NCBI GenBank assembly: GCA_036873135.1
Contig: JAPTYO010000015.1
Span: 15,603,683 to 15,667,682 of the forward strand
Source of the DNA: Clarkia xantiana subsp. parviflora
Taxonomy: Eukaryota; Streptophyta; Magnoliopsida; Myrtales; Onagraceae
Direction: 5' to 3'
DNA: 64,000 nucleotides
In this document: in pieces, positions 1-12,893 of the stretch
Position numbering within the stretch: position 1 is the first letter of the stretch
Layout: the number at the start of each line of letters is the position of its first letter
Made by a program: the position numbers and the translations under genes
Notes under the pieces: generated by a model
The model's input: only the letters and a program-made list of their open reading frames with translations
What the model was told of the DNA's origin: nothing
Databases searched by the model: none

Positions 1-1571
1 GAGGTCGTCCAAGAAAAGTTGTAGGAGAAGGTTACAGTAACGCCCTGGTTCCTAGTGGGACCACTGTTCTTAGTGAGAGCGTAGTTCAAGATAGGAATAA
101 TGATCCTAGACATAGTAAAAGGTAGATAACTTCTCCTAAGAAGTATCCCATCAAGAAAGGTGAGTTATTCACCCTGACGTTAGTTGATTTTCCTACTAAT
201 TGCAGAGCAATAAGGGCTAAGTGGGTTTTGAAATTGAAACTCACTGCTGATGGAAACGTTGAGCGATCTAAAGCTCGACTTATCGCGAAAGGATATATCC
301 AACTCGACGGAGTGAACTTTGATGAAACTTATTCACCTACTGTGTGTTACACCACAGTCCAAGCCATTTTGGCCTTGGTTTCTAGCCTCGATCTTGAGTT
401 GCACCAGTTGGATGTTAAGACTGCCTTTCTTCATGGAGACTTGGAGGAAGAGATCTATATGGAACAACCAGAGGGTTTCTTATCCCCTAGGAATGAACGT
501 AAAGTTTGTAAGCTCCAAAGGTCGATCAATGGTCTTAAAAAATTGCCCGGCAATGGTACCTTAGGTTCCACGAGGAAATCGTTGGTAACAGATTCGTGAA
601 TCTTCATGAGGATCCCTACGTGTACACTAAGACCCATGGGTTAAAGTATGTCATCTTGACGTTAACGTTGATGACATCCTTCTTTCAGCAAAGGATGTAA
701 AATATTTAAAGAAGTCAAAGTCCTGGTTAGCATCTGTATTTGAGATGAAGGACATGGGCGAGGCCACCTACATCCTTGGCATTAAGATTGTTAGAGATCG
801 TGGTGCTCGAAGCGTGAACCCGTGGAGACACCGGTTATATATGGGTGTGCACTGTCGAAGCGTGATGGCCCAAAGAACCTGACAGAGCGTGAACAAATGA
901 AAAGTGCAGAGTACCTCAATATGGTAGGAAGTATGATGTACGCGATGCAATACACTCGTCTGAATATCTGTTACGCTGTGGGCTTAGTAGCGCGTTACGA
1001 GTCGAGCCCCGGTTATCAACATTTAAAAGCTGTCAAACGAATTATGAGATATCTTAAAGGTATGGCAAACTACGGAATGTTCTATCACGGAAGTAAGCTA
1101 GAATTGATAGGATATAGTGACGCCGACCATGGTGGTGATCTAGATGATCGTAAGTCCACCTCAGGATGAGTGTTTCTCCTTGCTAATGTCACAGTCTCAT
1201 AGATGAGCAAGAAGCAATCATGTGTCGCGCTATCTACTATGGAATCCAAATTTGTAGCTCTCTCAAAGAATGCACAGGACACTGTCTGGCTAAGGAGACT
1301 GATGACCTCCCTTCTTGACGTCGAGGACGGGAGTAAGCCTTTGTGCATTTACTCTGACAGTTAAATAGGGGCAGTCAAGAATCCGAAGTACCATTGTAGG
1401 AAAAAACACATTGATATAAAATATAACTATGCGAATAGTGTGGTAGATGATAAGTTGATCAAAGTTGAATTCATGCCTTCGGAGAACATGGTTGCGGATC
1501 CATTAACTAAACCCTTACGCAAGGATGTTTTCGAAAAGTACGTAAAACTGCTTGGATTGCATCAGATTTAG
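1..1571 (+). pseudogene. Copia element 1: decayed pol end (reverse transcriptase and RNase H)
   Basis: Conceptual translation shows a Ty1/Copia reverse transcriptase followed by RNase H, spread over several frames. Residues typical of the RT start lie at 250-480 (KARLIAKGY, then LDVKTAFLHG, then IYMEQPEGF). A damaged VDDIL catalytic motif is near 668-685. The RNase H part has a GYSDAD motif near 1111-1128 and ends with the family's usual C-terminus (PLTKPLR near 1500-1520, stop at 1569-1571). Frameshifts near 540-600, 660 and 790, an apparent loss of sequence around 800-815, and an in-frame stop near 1168 show that it is dead. The first 230 bases match the linker between integrase and RT that is also seen at 51.2-51.7 kb. 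The 5' part of the element lies outside the window. It has the same family architecture as the Copia element at 46.5-53.6 kb. Confidence 0.9.
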
Positions 1572-2687
1572 ATGGTTTGAATTGTGACAATAACACTTTT
1601 GAAGTTGAAGTAATATTTGAATAAAAGAATTGCTATTTTAGTTTATCATATCTACGGCGTCATAATGACTTTATTACATCGGATGAGCGGTCTTTAGACT
1701 AGTCGTTGGAGCGTAAAACCTCCTAATACAATATGTCGAATGTGGACCCCGCCATGTCACAGGGGCATGGCCGTCTTGATGGAAAGGATTCCTTAGGCAT
1801 ATCAAGACTGGCTAAGAACCATGGTGTTTCGAAAGAGAAACCTGGTAATGCAAAACGATCATTTGGTTTCGTGGTAACACGACATGATCAAAGTTTTGCA
1901 GATCGTCGTGACGAGCTCTGTTCGCCTGCTACTACAATATGGGCTAGATGAGAATCTACGATAGCATATGAAATTCCCATTCGTGATATAAAATAAGTTC
2001 AGGTTATGTTATCGACGCGCACTTTATACTGTGTGTGCCATGTACGACCACGGGGTTAGGCTCAGTTGTGTTAGACGAAATCTTCTAAGATTTTTAAGGA
2101 CACAAACTTCTTCACCTTGAGCGTGTGACTGATCCCGGGTGTTGTATGAAGGAGCACCTGAAGTACCCTTACCACTCGGTACTCATATCCAAAGTTGGGC
2201 TCATTGTTCGCTCCTAGGCGTACGAGCGTAGCGCCCGAACAAAAAGGCCAAGTGACCACATTTTGGGCACTTGTTGAGTTTGATTAAGGATATGAGCGAT
2301 GAGGATGGTCATGCACATCTGTCATTCTCCGGCTCTTGTATTCACTAGGTGGCCACCAACCGGATATTAGTTGAAGGTTGTGAATACTTGTGCAGATTCC
2401 TTGGAAAAGTATTCATTTATGGAAACTAGGAAATTGGAGAATAACAGTTGACCAGGGGGTACAACACAGTACATAGAAGTAACATATTGGTAACATGTCG
2501 AGAATCAATGTTCCGCGGACGCTACAACACTCTTAACCGATGAGTAGGACGATGTCTGTTGTGTCTGCCGGTCGCACGACAAACCTCATATGAACAATAC
2601 GGAAACTGGATTGGATCAATGAATTGATATTGTTGTGTTGATCGACAACATATTAATTGGAACCCTCCCATTCCGGCGAGTAGGAGC
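1572..2687 (+). other. 3' non-coding region of Copia element 1
   Basis: This stretch lies between the pol stop and the 3' LTR and has no convincing reading frame. Its first 400 bases align by eye with 53077-53490 downstream of the second Copia pol, sharing blocks such as the one near 1945-1970 (gatgagaatctacgatag). About 700 further bases before the LTR are absent from that other copy. Confidence 0.7.
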
Positions 2688-3287
2688 TGTTGACATTTGG
2701 TGTAAATGGGTCACCGTAATAGAAGCCCGTTAATATAAGCCCAACAGGTTAAGTCTAAATTGGGATATGTCACATAAGAGATTCTGGGTCAGGCCAAAAT
2801 TCCCATGAGCCATGTGTAGCCCAAAATTGGGCCAACCCTTTTTACTTGGTATTTCGGCCGAACTATAGGGAAAGCCCTAGGTGGGCTTTGCTCACCTCCT
2901 CTTATAAATAGGAGGCGTTAGGTGATTTCTTAAGGTGAATCACTTTCTCCCTTTTAGTTGAGACAAAAGAAATCCCCTCTCCCTCACATCAAGGTTTCGA
3001 CTGAACCATTCCTCACTCAAGGTGGTGCCGAAATTGTGTTAACAATTTACCCTAGAGATCCATCCCAGCAACTAGATTGAAGAGGCTTTGTTGTGGAGAC
3101 CATTGCATGTGAATTTCTCTTCAACAAGGGTTCCCGCGGGACACCTTCCGGCAGACCGTGAACTCTCTCGTGACGTTCTTGGGCTACAGAATGCAAAACC
3201 GGCATGTGATCCCTTTCCGCTGCGTAATTAGTTTACCAAGCATGTACACGAGTTTTGAATCCGTAATTGTATCCCCTAAATCCTTCA
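2688..3287 (+). repeat. 3' LTR of Copia element 1 (600 bp)
   Basis: It begins TGTTGACATTTGG and ends CCTTCA. The block near 2717-2735 (aatagaagcccgttaatat) recurs in the LTRs at 13715 and 46491. It carries a TATA-like signal (cttataaatagg near 2910) about where a retroelement promoter sits, and a conserved region near the end (ttccgctgcgtaat, 3216). The boundaries were set by aligning it with the LTRs at 5335-5941, 13715-14305 and 46491-47060. The next five bases are tctac; the matching target duplication would lie upstream of the window. Confidence 0.85.
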
Positions 3288-5334
3288 TCTACTAAGTGAA
3301 CGTGAAATGAATGAGATATTCTCTTAATATAACATCTCTTGGAACAAATAATTCTCCATTGTTCATAGTCAGCCGTGTGTACCTCTTTTGAGTTGGGGAA
3401 TAACCCATCAGAACTGCTGTTATAGACCTTTGTTTGAGTTTATCTTGATTTCACAAGTCTTCAGCAATACCCGATCTTGGCTTTCCCAAGCCCTTTTATT
3501 TTGGAAATTCCGATGAATTTACTCATGCATACATAATTCTACTATAAACGTAAATTATCATACGCCAGTAACATTCATCATATAAACCACATTCATGCTT
3601 ACGCGTCATGCGTCTAATGTTCCGAGAAACTCATGCTTGCATATATAATTCCACTTCCAAGTAAATTATCAAATGCGACTACATCCTCAACATTCTAGCG
3701 TACGTGTCAAACATGTAACATTCACATCCATCATACACATTTGGCGACTGGTTTTCGATTTTAAAATAGTTTTAAACATTAGGGGCTGATTTGCAATTCA
3801 TGCTATATTCAATCATGCAACATTCTTGACATGAATCCTAGGCATTTTCAACCATCACAGCATGTCTATCCTAGTGCGCATTCCATATATTTAACCAGGG
3901 CTCTGCCCACAATATGCAATATCCAGCTAGATTGACTCAGTCAAAACAAAATTTCTAATCATGCATAAATATATATTGAATAATAAACAATTGCAATTCA
4001 GCCGACTAATTAATCCAGCCCCAAAAACATGTATCTCCGAGATCCATCCCCATAATCGAAACAAGGCATAAAGGTTATCAACCCTTGAGCACTGTGTATG
4101 CCTATTAAGGTTCAAATCATTTGTATTTTAAAACTTGACCTCCCTATTTTAATTGACTTGAATTCAGTTTTGAAAATACGGTTCATTTCAGTCAATTTCA
4201 GTCAATTTCGGTCAATTTCAGTCTGATTTGGTCCGGTTCGGTTCGGTCCAGGAAATCTGGTTCGGGTCCGGTCCGGAAAATCCTGTTCAGACTGGTAAAA
4301 TCCGGTCCGGTCCGGTTTTAATTTAAAATATGGTTCGATCCGAACCGGTCCAATAAAAATAGGGTTCGGTTCAACACACAATACCGGTTCGGTTAGATCC
4401 ATTTAATTACCCCGGTCCGACCCGACCCAATTAGGTCGAACCGATTGAGAAAATCCGGTTCGGTTTTAATTCGTCCCGGTTTAACATATTGGACCGGCCC
4501 AATAATTAAAATATAAAAGGTTGGGCCGAAATGTTTACTTGTGGCCCAAGTAGGGTTTTAAAGTCAAAAAATATTTTACTTAGCCACCAAGTAACATTAA
4601 CTATATAAAATAATTTCCAATATTATATTTATATATTTCGGCCAATAGTAAAACATATATATATTTATTGCCAAGATTCTATCTTTAAGACTAAATCAAT
4701 CAACAATATATATATATACATGTAAAAATCGGCTAGTATATATAAATATATATTTTATTTATTGTCAATATATTAAATAGGGAAACATATATTAACAATA
4801 TATTTTCTCAATCTTTTAGGTAACTAAAATCTATCAATAATATCTTTAACCTATTTAAAGATTTCGATATATTGATAGTTATATATATATTTCTATATAT
4901 TAATGTGAATCTATCATAAAGTTCTCAATTATAGATATATTGTTACCTAGAATAAAAATTAAATATGGTAAAGAATATACCTACATGTTTCGGCCGAAAT
5001 ATTGACACTTTGTGCCTAATAAATTAAAAAATTTACCTTGTAAAACACTTAGGGTTTCGGCACAAACACAAATTTGGGAACAAGTGGTCAAATTTTAAGA
5101 TCAAATTTTAATAAGATCTACAATCCAATTATTGATTTTGATAAATATCACATTTTTCTTGAAGATCATGAACATCATATTTCCTAAGAACATCATGAAA
5201 ATTTCGGACCACCTATAACTTAAAAATTCGAAATTTTAAAACCTTTTCATTTAAAATTTTCGGTCCTAATTTTAAAATTTCAAGAAGACAAATTTATCAA
5301 AATCATGAACTCCTAACACAGGCTCTGATACCAC
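3288..5334 (-). mobile_element. Copia element 2 (minus strand): long untranslated leader
   Basis: Read on the minus strand, this is the region between primer-binding site and gag of a Copia element. It aligns with the leader at 47061-49182: for example 3474-3490 mirrors 48904-48920 (gaaagccaagatcggg). At 2,047 bases it stops about 75 bases short of where gag would start, because element 1 is inserted there. It has no usable reading frame. A patch rich in ggttcggt/tccggtcc (4190-4500) corresponds to the cgggtcgg-rich patch at 47990-48060. The rest of element 2 should lie to the left of element 1, outside the window. Confidence 0.8.
5322..5333 (-). promoter_or_regulatory. Primer-binding site of Copia element 2
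   Basis: The minus strand reads TGGTATCAGAGC, the plant LTR-retrotransposon site complementary to the 3' end of initiator methionine tRNA. It is one base inside the LTR end at 5335. This fixes the orientation and the LTR boundary. Confidence 0.9.
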
Positions 5335-5941
5335 TGTTAGATTACGGGGAGTAATCACCACGGATACTAAAACCATGGTACATGCAAGTAATCAAAATTA
5401 CGCAGCGGAAGATTCGCACATACCTCTACAGTAGTCCGTAGTCCCAAGATCTTTGCAGGAGGGAGTTCAAGATCCTCCGGTCGGCACCCGTAGGGGTTCT
5501 TGTGAAGGAAGCCCTACATGGTATATTCTTCACAGCAAAACCTCTGATCGACTCTTGGCAAGGGACAGATCTCCGGAGTGTTTGCTCGAAAGCAAATTGG
5601 CACACCCTTGGTGTTTGCAAAGTTCGGCCTAAGTATGGTGTTCTTGGGGGAAGGGTTTTCTCTCAAAACACCACTTAAAGAGAATTGTGATTAACCCTAA
5701 TAAAACCCCTAACTCCCCATATAATATATATATAGGAGGACTAAAGTGAAAAAAAGTCCATTTTACCCCTCATTAATTTCGGCCGGCCATGCTAGTATAG
5801 GGAGGCCCAATTTTGGGCCTCTCATGTCAATTGAGATTAGGGTCAGGCCCAATACCCTAATGTGACATGTACCCAATTAACTTAGGTAACATATACATAT
5901 AATGAGCTTCCATTTACGGCGCCCAACACCATATGCTTACA
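5335..5941 (-). repeat. 5' LTR of Copia element 2 (minus strand, 607 bp)
   Basis: On the minus strand it starts TGTAAGCATATGGTG and ends ATCTAACA, directly before the primer-binding site. The start matches the LTR at 46491 (TGTTAGCATATGGTGACG). The cggccgaa motif and a TATA-like run near 5720-5735 are where other family LTRs have them. The next five bases, 5942-5946 (aatgt), should be one side of its target duplication; the other side is outside the window. Confidence 0.85.
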
Positions 5942-6206
5942 AATGTCACATTAGGGATTTTGGGTTGGCCCTAAATCCCAATTGACATGATATTCCCAAA
6001 ATTGGGCCTCCCCAATATGCTAGCCGGCCGAACCTAAGGGTTTTACCCTTGGTGGGTTTTTTCCCACCACTCTTATAAATAGAGAGTGTTAGGGATTTAT
6101 CTGGGATTAATCACTTTCATCACTTTAAGTTGAGACAAAAGAAATCTCCATTCCCTCACATCAAGGTTCGGCAAAATACCCTATAAAGCAAAGAGGTGCC
6201 GAAATT
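5942..6206 (+). repeat. Copia LTR fragment (element 3), interrupted by element 2
   Basis: This is a plus-strand LTR of the same family, starting about 80 bases inside the LTR (atgtcacattaggg) and keeping the cggccgaa, cttataaatag (6072) and gtgccgaaatt (6195) blocks seen at 2760-3045. It ends abruptly at the LINE sequence. The simplest reading is that minus-strand element 2 inserted into this LTR, so its missing start lies left of the window. Confidence 0.7.
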
Positions 6207-7183
6207 GATTTAAGCAATGCATGTGCCAATTTACGGTGGAAGGAGCTGTGGGCAAGGCGAACCATACCTAAGTTACATTTATTCATGTGACGACTCAACT
6301 AGGGTGCTTTAGCGGTAATACATGAATTACGCCGTCATGGAATGGGTATTGGATCCCGTTGCCCTTTTTGTGATAACGATGAAACGTTGGAGCATATGAT
6401 GTTTGGATGTGCTTGGACTATACCAGTTTGGTTTGCGACACTTAATTTGTGGAACAATGGATCACAGTCGGTTTCCATGGGACATATTCACCAAAAAGGA
6501 AAATGAGGTGAGATGGTCGCTTGTGGGCATGGTTTTGTGGTCAATACGGAAAGAGCGATGTCAGGCTATGTTCGCCTTTGAGTTACCAAATCCCACAAAC
6601 ACGATGATCCAAGCACGAAGAATCACGGTGAATATTGGGAGTGTCAGCCATCTGTAACAACAAGAATACCAGTACATTTGATGATGTTTGGAAAGACCCG
6701 GAACAAGGTGTGATCAAGATTAACTGGGATGCTTCCTGGGAAGAGAGGTCAAAAACCAGTGGTATTAAAGTCATTGCTTGAGACGATCGAGGCCTAATAA
6801 AGGGAGTACCGAATTGATTTACATATCCTCAAGAATCCCTTATCTTGGAGGTATATGCAATTCATGAGGCGTTACGGTTTGCTTTGCAAGAAGGGTAGCA
6901 CAACATCATCATTGAATCAGACTCGAAAGAAGCAATTGAGTCATCATCGCATTTAGATCGTTTATGTGATTGGCGAACAAAATACTATGTCGCTGAAATT
7001 CATAAAATGGTGACCCAAGTCCCGAACGTACGTTGGAGTGCAATATCGAGGAAAGCAAACAAAACCGCTAATTGGATTGATATCCAATCTAGAAAGAGGT
7101 CGTGTTTTGATAATTGGGTACTTGTATCCCCGACCTCTCTTTTATCGTTACTTTGTAAGGATCGACTTGGGGATTCACCTTGA
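6207..7183 (+). pseudogene. L1-type LINE 3' end: reverse-transcriptase zinc-binding and RNase H domains, decayed
   Basis: Translation in shifting frames gives a zf-RVT-like block around 6236-6430 (WKELWARR, then RCPFCDNDETLEHMMFGC with paired cysteines, His and Cys). A linker follows (WSIRKERCQAMF near 6540-6575), then an RNase H-like domain from about 6695 to 7183 (INWDAS near 6718-6735, ESDSKEAIES near 6912-6945) ending at a stop at 7181. Frameshifts near 6470 and 6650 and stops near 6779 and 6896 make it non-functional. The order zinc-binding then RNase H at the C-terminus is that of plant L1 LINEs. A short A-run at 7222-7229 may be the remains of the poly(A) tail. Confidence 0.8.
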
Positions 7184-7229
7184 ACATTGAATTCTATTGT
7201 CAATAAATATTTCTAGTTGGCCAAAAAAA

Positions 7230-9419
7230 ATATCAATATTAACATTTTAATTCTGAGACATCAAATTTCAATATGTGTGAAATCTGAAAATATTTTTACA
7301 TTCTTAACCCTTTAATATATATATAATATCACTTTATAAAAATTTCGACCATTATTCTTGTTGCCAGTAATTTCATTTTAAGATAAAAATTTATTTTATA
7401 AAAAGTATTACCTATTATAAGATGCCCGAAATGACCCACCAAATAAACAAAGTTCTATTAATAATAGGGGCTTCAAGTGAATAGCAATAAAATTGAACCT
7501 GGTCTTTGATTAGCAGCATAATACATAATATAGCACCAACACAACAAATTAGTGTTTGTATATAATAATCTAAATAAATGTAATTCTGTTTTATTAACTT
7601 AGGTAATGACACCTAATAAATATACAATTTTGAAGTTTAAAATCAAATTTAAAATTTCTAGTTCTAATTATGTATTATTTTGTCACGTGCACAATTAACA
7701 ATTCTGAATTTTAAAAGACACCAACAGTATCACTAAATAATGTTAAATATTTATTTTATAAATATATTTAGTTACTTTTATATTGAGTGTAATATATTAT
7801 CTAATTTGGATATAATAATTAAATAACTATTTTTTACAGAGATTTGATTTAAAAAAATTCATGTAAAATAAGAAGTGAAGAATTTTCTAATTACATTTCT
7901 AATTTATATTGTTACTGTACATAATATTTTATTATTTTATTTATGTGGCTATCAATATAATGGGTAATTATATATATAGTAGTATACTAATTGTAATTAG
8001 TAATATGTTAAATGTTTCCACCGAATATAAAAGCACCACCAATAATACAGCAAAAACTTATTATAACCACAAATTCTCATCGATATGCTGCTGTTTTTTT
8101 TTTTTTTCAACTGTTGGGTTATGGATACGGTCTTTGTAATTATCAGCCCTGATTTTTTTATATATATAATTTATTATTCCTCGTAGCTATACAGTGATAC
8201 ATTTTCCGTAAAAAGTAAAGATCGTTTCATTGAACCACGTAAAACCGTCTCATATATTTTATTTTTCTTCATAATCACGTGTGAGTGTTAAGAAAATTAA
8301 TCATAAAAACAGAGTATCTTAAATACCAGACTTTAAAATAATTCCGCTCATATTAAATTACCTCGCAAAAAATAAAAAAATTATTTATGATTAATTTTTT
8401 GTTCCAAGACTCGTATAAGGTTGAACCCATCATGCGGTTAATATATATGGCATTGGTTAATATATATGGTATGTATTTATATATAATATAATTTTGATGA
8501 AACTCATAAAATCATAACAAGTATTAAAATAAGTATGCTACTGTTACATGTCGAGAATATGACATTTTATTGGTCCACATCAACATGTAACTCTTCTTAA
8601 TGATATGTCAATTACATATAGATAAATCTAAGAACATAAAAAATTCTTCAAGAGCTTTCATTGAGTGATTGAAACCATTTAGTTTTTTTATTTGTTTTCT
8701 TTTCCAAATAATACCAATTATTGATGATAACTATAGATGGTTACTTCTACTCCAATATTTTAATTTTTTATTTTAATATTAAATTCAAATTTGATACAAG
8801 TTTAATTTTAGGTGACAGTATTACATACTTTGTTATTGAATATAATAAATATTTTAATTGAATTTCAGTTTTCAACATCATAAATTCGAAAAAAAAAATT
8901 TCTAAATAATCTTTAATGTATAAATTTTTATGGAAAAAATTATATTTGAGAAAAAATGTGTCAAATATAATATAAAGCATATTTTTTTTATAGGATATCC
9001 AAACCAAAAGCAAAAATTAATATATATCTGATATGATAAGGTAGATATATTTTTTGTATACATATATGACAAACATAATTTTAATTAAATTAATATGTAA
9101 TTAACAATTATAAACAAAAATATAAGCAATAATAACTTAAATTTAACTTATCTGTAATAAATATACGATAACAATATAAACTTTTTTTGTATAAAAATGT
9201 AAAATATTAAGTAACATAATACGACAAGCATCAACAAATTTTGACTAGTCATATTTAATTTTAAAATATATATACATGTATATCGTTTAATTTAAAGTAA
9301 TTTTATTCATTATATAATAAATAAATAATTTATTAATATGAAAAAAACTACAATGTAGTTATTTTCTTATTTTATAATTATCGACAAATAAAATAAGGTA
9401 GGAATCGACCTTTATATTT

Positions 9420-9472
<53 letters not shown>

Positions 9473-9765
9473 ATATTTACAAGCTCTAGACCTCTTTCAA
9501 AATACCATATTCACTTACACTATTCGTTACGTTTTAAAAAATAATAGAATAAATATAAATATCTAAATATGTATTAATTTGTATTTATTTTGCATTGAAT
9601 AAATTATTTAAAAAATACTAATCAAATCAATTATCAATATCAAATTTGAATTTTCTTAATACCCTAATAATTATATAATAAATTACTTACTGTGCAACAC
9701 GCAGGTTAGCCATCTATAGAAATATAATCTCGGAAATTATCCACTAAATGGTAGATTATTAGATG
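7230..9765. other. AT-rich spacer without recognisable genes
   Basis: There are only short, biased reading frames with no family resemblance, plus homopolymer and TA runs. A block at about 7485-7560 (ttgattagcagcataatac) resembles 10343-10410 (ttgattagtagcttaatac). This hints that the two spacers share an old duplicated or repeated segment. Confidence 0.5.
9422..9471. repeat. (TA)n microsatellite
   Basis: About 25 uninterrupted TA units. Confidence 0.95.
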
Positions 9766-9779
9766 AAGAAAGAGACTAT

Positions 9780-10095
9780 AGTTTTTTTTGGCCAAATAAA
9801 TAAATGAGATAGTAGTGGCGACCCTAGATCCATCCCATTACGTAATGTTCGGGCTCTCATGTTCACGGTCTGAGTTTTTTCTGACAAGACTTAGCGAACA
9901 ACCAGCGCATGCACTGGCCTAGTATAGTCAAGAGGCTGGCTCGTTAAGCCCAGTTCTACTTGCCTCCTCATATGTTTGACGCGACATGTGGATCAAACGG
10001 GACCTGATATTTTTATATCAGGTCACCGCAAGGTGACACCCCTGAGGAATTTCGAATATAGGATCTCAGAGACAAACCACTTGGACGTAACATGT
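9780..10095 (-). mobile_element. tRNA-derived SINE with a 14-bp target-site duplication
   Basis: On the minus strand the 316-bp element starts with a tRNA-like head. It has an A-box-like gtccaagtgg (10078-10087) and a B-box-like tattcgaaattcc (10045-10057), about the spacing of an RNA polymerase III internal promoter. It ends in an A8 tract (plus-strand T-run 9782-9789). It is flanked on both sides by the identical aagaaagagactat (9766-9779 and 10096-10109), the mark of LINE-driven insertion. There is a small hairpin at 9999-10023 (gacctgatat / atatcaggtc). There is no reading frame, as expected for a SINE. A related scrap lies at 15455-15486. Confidence 0.85.
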
Positions 10096-10109
10096 AAGAA
10101 AGAGACTAT

Positions 10110-11063
10110 TGTTGGTCCAGGTTATTGTGACATATAATATTGATTACATAAATGATTTTTCAAATCGAACAGATTGATTGTGAGGAGAGTATATGAATGC
10201 TAGCATAGTTCATTAATTAAAGTTACAATATATCCTTCACAGTAAACCATCCATCCATTAACTCCTATAAATAAATGTTTTAACTAGTGGATAGCATAGA
10301 GTACGCATCTACACCAACAATGGAACCAAACAAGACATCACATTGAACCTATCCTTGATTAGTAGCTTAATACATAGAAGATAGCAAGAAGACAACAAAC
10401 TCTTTATATATATAATTAAAATTGTAATAATATATATGAAATGTCTTTCATATAGGATTTATCTGTTTCATAGGATAAAGTCACCACCTTTACAATAATG
10501 CAGCAAGAAATTAAAAACAAGTCTCTAAGCTTATGTTTCACCTAATTCAATCTGCTTACAGAAGCACCAAACCAATAATGCTTTTAGTAATTTAATATAT
10601 GTTTTCTTAAAATTTTAAAACAATAAAAATTCGCAGTGCTGAAGTAAGAGTATGCACTATGATAAAGAATTGAAAAAAAAAAATTATAGTAACTCAACCA
10701 ACATGGTTTTTCTAAAATCATTCATTCCAAAGAAATTAGACTATCAATTATATATACACCGAGACGTTTCAATAATATATATGTAGTATACTTAGTCGTC
10801 CCAAAAGTGTTGTTAACTAATTCAGCATGAATCAAAGCTCAGATTTAGAAAATTATTCATGACTAGAACACAAAATTATTTGCACTTAATTTTGACAATA
10901 TCATTTTGCTCCAATAATATGGCACCTGACCGACCACCAATAAAACCAACGCCAAACAATAATATATGTATACACATTCATACATCAACTCCATTAGTGG
11001 GAGCACCCAATAAAGCCAAACTATCATTATAACTTATTAATAATTGACTAGATGAATGCATCC

Positions 11064-11134
<71 letters not shown>

Positions 11135-12029
11135 CTTTTGATAAGTATGTGATTTCCACTCCCATATATATATATATATAATTGAGGAACCCTGATTGAG
11201 ATGCATTTGATCCTATCCTGCAACACCTTCCTATCGTGTGAGTTTTATATGTATATTTGTAAATGTCCATATGTGTAGTCTATTTTATATCTTATATGAA
11301 CTATGTAATATAATAAATAATATAACATGAATATAATCATATCATAACTTACATAGCATTACAACTAAAAGGATAATATGAGGATCGGAGTATCTTATCA
11401 TCTTATCTTGCTGCCTCTCATACATACCACATGATACGACTTCAACACGATCATGATCTATTTGCTTTACATATTTTTAATTAAAAAAATTGTAAGAGAT
11501 AATAATTTAGAGCCTCAATCATCCGTTGGATAGCAAAAATATTTCAATATAATGAACTTAGAAGCTTACGCTTGAATATAATTGTTGTGCCCAATTATAG
11601 AGGCAGTGTACATAGTATTAATTAAAGGTGGAATGTTTGTAGTGAATCCACTTATAATTTGAGTCCCTCGATCACCACCCACTAATTAAAGGAGTTGATG
11701 ACGTGATTAGTGAATGCTAATCATCATATTTAAGTGTAACAAACGTGGACGATTTTCCAAACTCATGACCTCACAATTAGACCCCATTTTGAATTTCATC
11801 TGCTTTATTACTTATCTTGTATTATATATAATACATAATAATTAAAGAAAAACTTGTCCTTTTCTCCCCTACACTATTCCCATGTCTAGATATTCCTTTC
11901 ATTTTCATGTCTTTAGAGTAAGGGCTGTAAACGGGGCGCAAGGGGTTATTGGGTGGTATGAAATTGTAATGTATAAATTTTCGCTAGGCGCGAGGGATTA
12001 TTGGGTGGTATGAAATTGTAATATATAAA
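10110..12029. other. AT-rich spacer; short tandem duplication near its end
   Basis: I recognise no gene. A 52-bp unit (gggtggtatgaaattgtaat) is present twice, at 11951 and 12003, just before the Helitron-like end. The phrase ttttcgctaggcg at 11978 recurs at 25158 and 29652. Confidence 0.5.
11069..11132. repeat. (TA)n microsatellite
   Basis: A TA run of about 64 bases. The peptide of repeated Ile-Tyr it could encode on the minus strand is an artefact. Confidence 0.95.
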
Positions 12030-12058
12030 TTAGGTTGTGATCCCGCGCATAGTGCGGG
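12030..12058 (-). mobile_element. Helitron-like 3' terminus (minus strand)
   Basis: The minus strand ends in CTAA, preceded 8 bases upstream by a hairpin (plus strand cccgcgc-ata-gtgcggg, 12042-12058, six of seven pairs). The flanking plus-strand base is A, as expected for insertion between A and T. The 5' end of this element was not identified. Confidence 0.5.
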
Positions 12059-12153
12059 ATAACTTATTAAACTCTATACATTAACTAATATGGAAAAGAA
12101 ATATTAATAAACTAACCGATGTTCAAATTCTCTTTCTCTTTACCGTGTTCTAA

Positions 12154-12570
12154 GAGCATCCACAGTGGTATTACGTAAAGATTATGTAAACGTGGGTCCT
12201 ACATATTTATTTAAGTAAAGCAACAAAAACTATCTACAGTGGTTTTACATAGCATTCCTTAAAGATGGGACCCACGCGTAAATTTATGTTTTTACATAAA
12301 GCATTCCTTAAATTTAAGTAATGCACTATGTATTACGTAACCAATTTTTTATTATAAATTAATTCATTTTATAATTAATGTTAATATCTTATTGGTGATT
12401 GTTGGAAAATTTAATAATAAAATATATTTAAGGAATATGTTTAAGTAATACGATTGCAGAGAAAATATTTTTTACGTGTGTCTTAAATTTACGTATTACT
12501 TAAAGTGTACATAAATGTCTACGTGGCAACTTTAAATAATACAATTTATGTAAAACCATTGTGGATGCTC
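12154..12570. mobile_element. MITE, PIF/Harbinger-type (TAA target duplication)
   Basis: A 417-bp element with terminal inverted repeats gagcatccacagtggt and accattgtggatgctc (one mismatch), flanked by TAA at 12151-12153 and 12571-12573. It is AT-rich and non-coding. Related gcatccacaaaggttttac ends occur at 24033, 25421 and 29909. Confidence 0.8.
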
Positions 12571-12893
12571 TAATACCTTCGAGAGGGGCATCTGCAATGT
12601 TTATATTGATTAAGAACTTAAAATTGGTTAGAAACAATACTTTTGAATATTTATATCAACTGATTATGAGAATATATATGCATATTTAAGAAAATTAAAG
12701 TTTAAGTCTTGAGACAATGTTTATTAGAATTTCAAATGCATTAATTAAAAACCCCAAATGCATAAATATTCCTAATATGTATGAAGCCATTCCATTTCCA
12801 AATATGTGTTCATATTTTATCAATAAATTGTTTCATCACCCCTACTGCAAAATTTTAGTTGTTAATTAACTTGAATATATAGAGGAACAAATC
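12571..12893. other. AT-rich spacer
   Basis: Nothing recognisable apart from the flanking target duplications. Confidence 0.4.

Noticed and set aside
10045..10090. A host tRNA gene on the minus strand
   Set aside because: Only A- and B-box-like parts are present, there is no foldable cloverleaf, and the unit has an A-tail and target duplications of a SINE.
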